Assembly (NCBI GenBank): GCA_003230195.1
Contig: QIHH01000121.1
Span: 1-17,026 of the forward strand
Direction: 5' to 3'
Length of the DNA stretch: 17,026 nucleotides
From: Gammaproteobacteria bacterium
GTDB taxonomy: Bacteria; Pseudomonadota; Gammaproteobacteria; SZUA-140
Shown here: positions 15,129 to 17,026 of the stretch, one piece after another
Position numbering within the stretch: position 1 is the first letter of the stretch
Layout: each line of letters opens with the position of its first letter
Position numbers and translations under genes: made by a program
The notes under the pieces: generated by a model
Seen by the model: only the letters and a program-made list of their open reading frames with translations
Database searches by the model: none
Told to the model about the DNA's origin: nothing

Positions 15129-16154
15129 CTATTGTTGAATAATGTGTAATTCAACACGACGGTTTTGAGCGCGACCCGCAGCCGTATTATTATCGGCGAT
15201 GGGGGACTCGATACCATGCCCTTTGGCTGTGAGGTTAGCAGATGAAATGCCTTTAACTGTAAAATAGCGTACCACTGACTCAGCACGTTTTTGAGATAAT
15301 GCCTTATTCAGGCTGACAGAACCGCGGTTATCGGTATACCCGGCAACTTCAATCACCATATCAGGATAACGCTTCAGAATTTCGGTGACTTCATCCAGTA
15401 TGCCAGATGAATTGCCAGTGAGCAGATCTGAGCTTATTGCAAAAGTGACACCCTTGAGCGTAATCACTTCACTAATTTCACAACCCTTTGCATCGACCTT
15501 CTGGCCGCTGCCTGTGTCGGGGCAATCATCACGGCTATCGACGATGCCGTCGTTGTCAGTATCAAGCGTACACCCCGTTGTGTTGACTTTTACGCCTGCG
15601 GTTGTTGTTGGGCAACGGTCTTTGCTATTGACGACGCCATCTTTATCGTTATCAAGTTCGCAACCGCTGGCATTGACCGCGGCACCAGATGATGTTCCTG
15701 GACAGCGGTCTTCGCTGTCGACGATGCCATCGCCATCACTATCTGCGGCTATTTTTTTACAACCGTTGGCAGTGACTGTTGTACCGGCTGGAGTGGATGG
15801 GCATCGATCGAGGCTATCGACAACCCCGTCACCATCACTATCAAGTTCACAGCCGCGTGCATCGACTTTGATGTCAGTACTGCTATTGGGGCAGCTATCC
15901 AGACCATCTGTGATACCATCCATGTCGCTATCATTGCTAACGGGTTTACCATCTTCACATTCAGCAATGGCATCTTCCGGTTTCCAGAACTGAGTCCGCC
16001 AGCACTGCCCAGAACCATTGCGCCAGACTTCGCCCGAGGTTGTTGTCCAGTAGCCTGGGGTATCATTTGCTGCAGCGTTAGAGGTGGTGGCAGCTGACAT
16101 AACCGCTACTGATATCGCCACTCCTAATAATGGAGTGAGTTTTTTGCCGAACAT
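15129..16154 (-). CDS. OmpA-family outer-membrane protein with TSP type-3 calcium-binding repeats
   Basis: A 341-residue protein. The signal peptide (~1-28) is cleaved near SNA-AAN. A short N-terminal region (VWRNGSGQCWRTQFWKP) is followed by five thrombospondin type-3 repeats (~74-225), each with an acidic D.D.DG(I/V).D..D.CP core that binds calcium. Residues ~232-341 form the OmpA C-terminal peptidoglycan-binding domain, with GYTDNRGS, LSQKRAESVVRYF and GRAQNRRVEL carrying the conserved Asp and Arg contacts. There is no eight-strand OmpA barrel, so the protein is probably a periplasmic or outer-membrane-associated wall tether. AAGGAG lies seven bases before the ATG. A promoter and palindrome upstream and a strong terminator downstream make it a single-gene unit. 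Confidence 0.94.
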   Translation of the reverse strand: MFGKKLTPLLGVAISVAVMSAATTSNAAANDTPGYWTTTSGEVWRNGSGQCWRTQFWKPEDAIAECEDGKPVSNDSDMDGITDGLDSCPNSSTDIKVDARGCELDSDGDGVVDSLDRCPSTPAGTTVTANGCKKIAADSDGDGIVDSEDRCPGTSSGAAVNASGCELDNDKDGVVNSKDRCPTTTAGVKVNTTGCTLDTDNDGIVDSRDDCPDTGSGQKVDAKGCEISEVITLKGVTFAISSDLLTGNSSGILDEVTEILKRYPDMVIEVAGYTDNRGSVSLNKALSQKRAESVVRYFTVKGISSANLTAKGHGIESPIADNNTAAGRAQNRRVELHIIQQ

Positions 16155-16211
16155 GGGTTTCTCCTTGAATTTTTTGACTGAAAATATAAATCATTAAGCC
16201 AATTTATTGAT

Positions 16212-16237
16212 TGGCGTATTTTAACGTCAATACGCCA
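16212..16237. promoter_or_regulatory. Inverted repeat at the predicted ompA transcription start
   Basis: Arms TGGCGTATT (16212-16220) and AATACGCCA (16229-16237) are perfect 9-bp inverted repeats around 8 bases. They begin where transcription from the promoter at 16244-16272 would start, so this is either an operator or a hairpin at the mRNA 5' end that affects stability. Confidence 0.45.
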
Positions 16238-16243
16238 TAGACT

Positions 16244-16272
16244 ATAATATAATGACACTACTGTTTCGTTAA
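16244..16272 (-). promoter_or_regulatory. Candidate promoter of the OmpA-family gene
   Basis: On the minus strand: TTAACG (16272-16267), a 17-base spacer and TATTAT (16249-16244). This predicts a start near 16237 and an ~80-base leader to the ATG at 16154. The 330-base gap 16155-16485 holds this promoter, the palindrome and no gene. Confidence 0.45.
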
Positions 16273-16485
16273 CTGATAAGTAAAGAAAGGTCTGACTTGA
16301 CCATAATTGATACAGTGAGCTTGTTTAAAACTTGTTGAACAATAAAGTCAGAGAATTAGACGATGGCCTATTCTAATATGATTTTCTCATAAATACTAAA
16401 ACTTGTGTTGAGACATGGTTCAAATACTTGCTGGAATGATGAGGCGGCCTTAAGTAAGTTCCATTTATATTCAGAGGGGATGATT

Positions 16486-16521
16486 ATGCTAATTGATGAT
16501 CATGATTCGGGGAACTGCTGA
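16486..16521 (+). CDS. 11-codon leader ORF overlapping the next gene
   Basis: AGGGG (16475-16479) precedes ATG 16486 by six bases. The frame encodes MLIDDHDSGNC and its TGA (16519-16521) overlaps the ATG of the small membrane-protein gene by one base (TGATG). This looks like translational coupling. The peptide itself has no recognised role; no attenuator-type codon run is obvious beyond its Asp content (three of eleven). Confidence 0.4.
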   Translation: MLIDDHDSGNC

Positions 16522-16817
16522 TGCGCTATGTGTCGTTAATCTTTGCATATGCCATTGTAGCCTTGCTGTTGGGGCTGGGTTTTCTTTTCCCCGAACGCCC
16601 GTTGACGTTGATGGGGTTTCTTATGGTGACTGCCGCATTTACCCCGGTGGTGGCAGGGTTCGATCTGGTTGGCCAGGGCATTCTTGATAGTCCCTGGATT
16701 AAAAGTGCCCACCCACTGGTGAAGCCGTTGCTGGGTTTGATGGTGTTGGCGGCCTTTCTCGCAACACTTTATACCGTGGTTAATATGGTTGATGTGGCGA
16801 CCAAACCTTGGTGGTGA
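16521..16817 (+). CDS. Small three-segment inner-membrane protein, unknown function
   Basis: A 98-residue hydrophobic protein with membrane segments at ~4-24, 31-51 and 69-90. Short loops carry FPERP and the DSPWIKSAHPLVKP stretch, and the C-terminus is KPWW. I do not recognise a family. The ATG is preceded by GGGGAA eight bases upstream and overlaps the stop of an 11-codon ORF. It is 100 bases before yebC on the same strand. It is unlikely to be a shadow: the opposite strand has no comparable ORF and the frame has clear membrane-protein composition. Confidence 0.7.
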   Translation: MRYVSLIFAYAIVALLLGLGFLFPERPLTLMGFLMVTAAFTPVVAGFDLVGQGILDSPWIKSAHPLVKPLLGLMVLAAFLATLYTVVNMVDVATKPWW

Positions 16818-16917
16818 GCACTTATTGATCGTTTTTTCATCATGAGGGTGTCAGCCATTTAATTCAGGCGCGCCAAAATGTTAGACTGTTGCAAAATCGA
16901 TTTTGGTGAGAGGCATT

Positions 16918-17026
16918 ATGGCAGGTCATAGTAAGTGGGCGAATATCCAGCATCGCAAGGGTGCGCAGGACGCTAAGCGTGGAAAATTGTTTACCAAGCT
17001 AATCCGTGAAATCACCGTGGCGGCGC
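16918..17026 (+). CDS. yebC: YebC/TACO1-family protein (partial, runs off right edge)
   Basis: The first 36 codons read MAGHSKWANIQHRKGAQDAKRG followed by KLFTKLIREITVAA, the highly conserved N-terminus of the YebC/DUF28 family (about 245 residues when complete). These were long annotated as transcriptional regulators; family members are linked to relief of ribosome stalling on proline-rich sequences. A ribosome site GAGAGG lies a few bases upstream. In gammaproteobacteria yebC usually precedes ruvC-ruvA-ruvB, which would lie outside the window. Confidence 0.95.
   Translation, partial: MAGHSKWANIQHRKGAQDAKRGKLFTKLIREITVAA

Noticed and set aside
15489..15935. Regular repeats as a CRISPR array
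   Set aside because: The repeats are diverged, in frame, and encode calcium-binding TSP3 units.
15385..15993. 202-residue plus-strand ORF opposite the OmpA-family gene
   Set aside because: Its repetitive Ser/Pro composition is simply the complement of the TSP3 repeats.
16220..16248. TATAAT at 16243-16248 as a plus-strand promoter
   Set aside because: No acceptable -35 box lies 16-18 bases upstream and the next plus-strand gene is nearly 240 bases away; the minus-strand reading fits better.

Overview
The window looks like chromosomal DNA of a gammaproteobacterium. The block bamD-like < > rluD-pgeF is the arrangement found in many members of that class, and yebC begins at the right edge. Base composition is moderate and the intergenic DNA is AT-rich. 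The genus cannot be named from the sequence alone.

Left part (1-5523): two tandem bamD-type lipoprotein genes on the minus strand, the outer one cut by the window edge, each with the same candidate promoter. Divergently follow rluD (23S rRNA pseudouridine synthase), pgeF (with an in-frame 15-bp tandem repeat at its start), an ankyrin-repeat lipoprotein and a ZIP-family metal transporter.

Middle (5541-8909): a decayed stretch in which a gcvR-like ACT-domain gene, disrupted by three short insertions, runs into the C-terminal half of a peptide deformylase. Then come a two-gene unit (V4R-like protein plus Roadblock/LC7 protein) behind a 22-bp palindrome, and a convergent autotransporter-barrel gene whose stop codon abuts the Roadblock stop.

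Accessory core (9160-13820): a membrane Ser/Thr kinase overlaps by one base a Sel1/coiled-coil/caspase-like lipoprotein with His and Cys catalytic residues present. On the same strand follows a two-gene lysis cassette: a GH108 muramidase without signal peptide and a 3TM holin of the gene-transfer-agent type, overlapping by ATGA. No capsid, tail or other phage genes are visible. The most interesting hypothesis here is a signal-controlled lysis or holin-dependent export module (kinase - caspase - muramidase - holin). Co-location is seen; the functional link is inference.

Right part (13845-17026): a 5-codon ORF with a good ribosome site (possible stub of a lost gene), a convergent gene whose product ends in 25-residue repeats, a ~139-bp MITE-like inverted-repeat element, an OmpA/TSP3 outer-membrane protein with a clear terminator and promoter, a small membrane protein preceded by an 11-codon coupled leader ORF, and the start of yebC.
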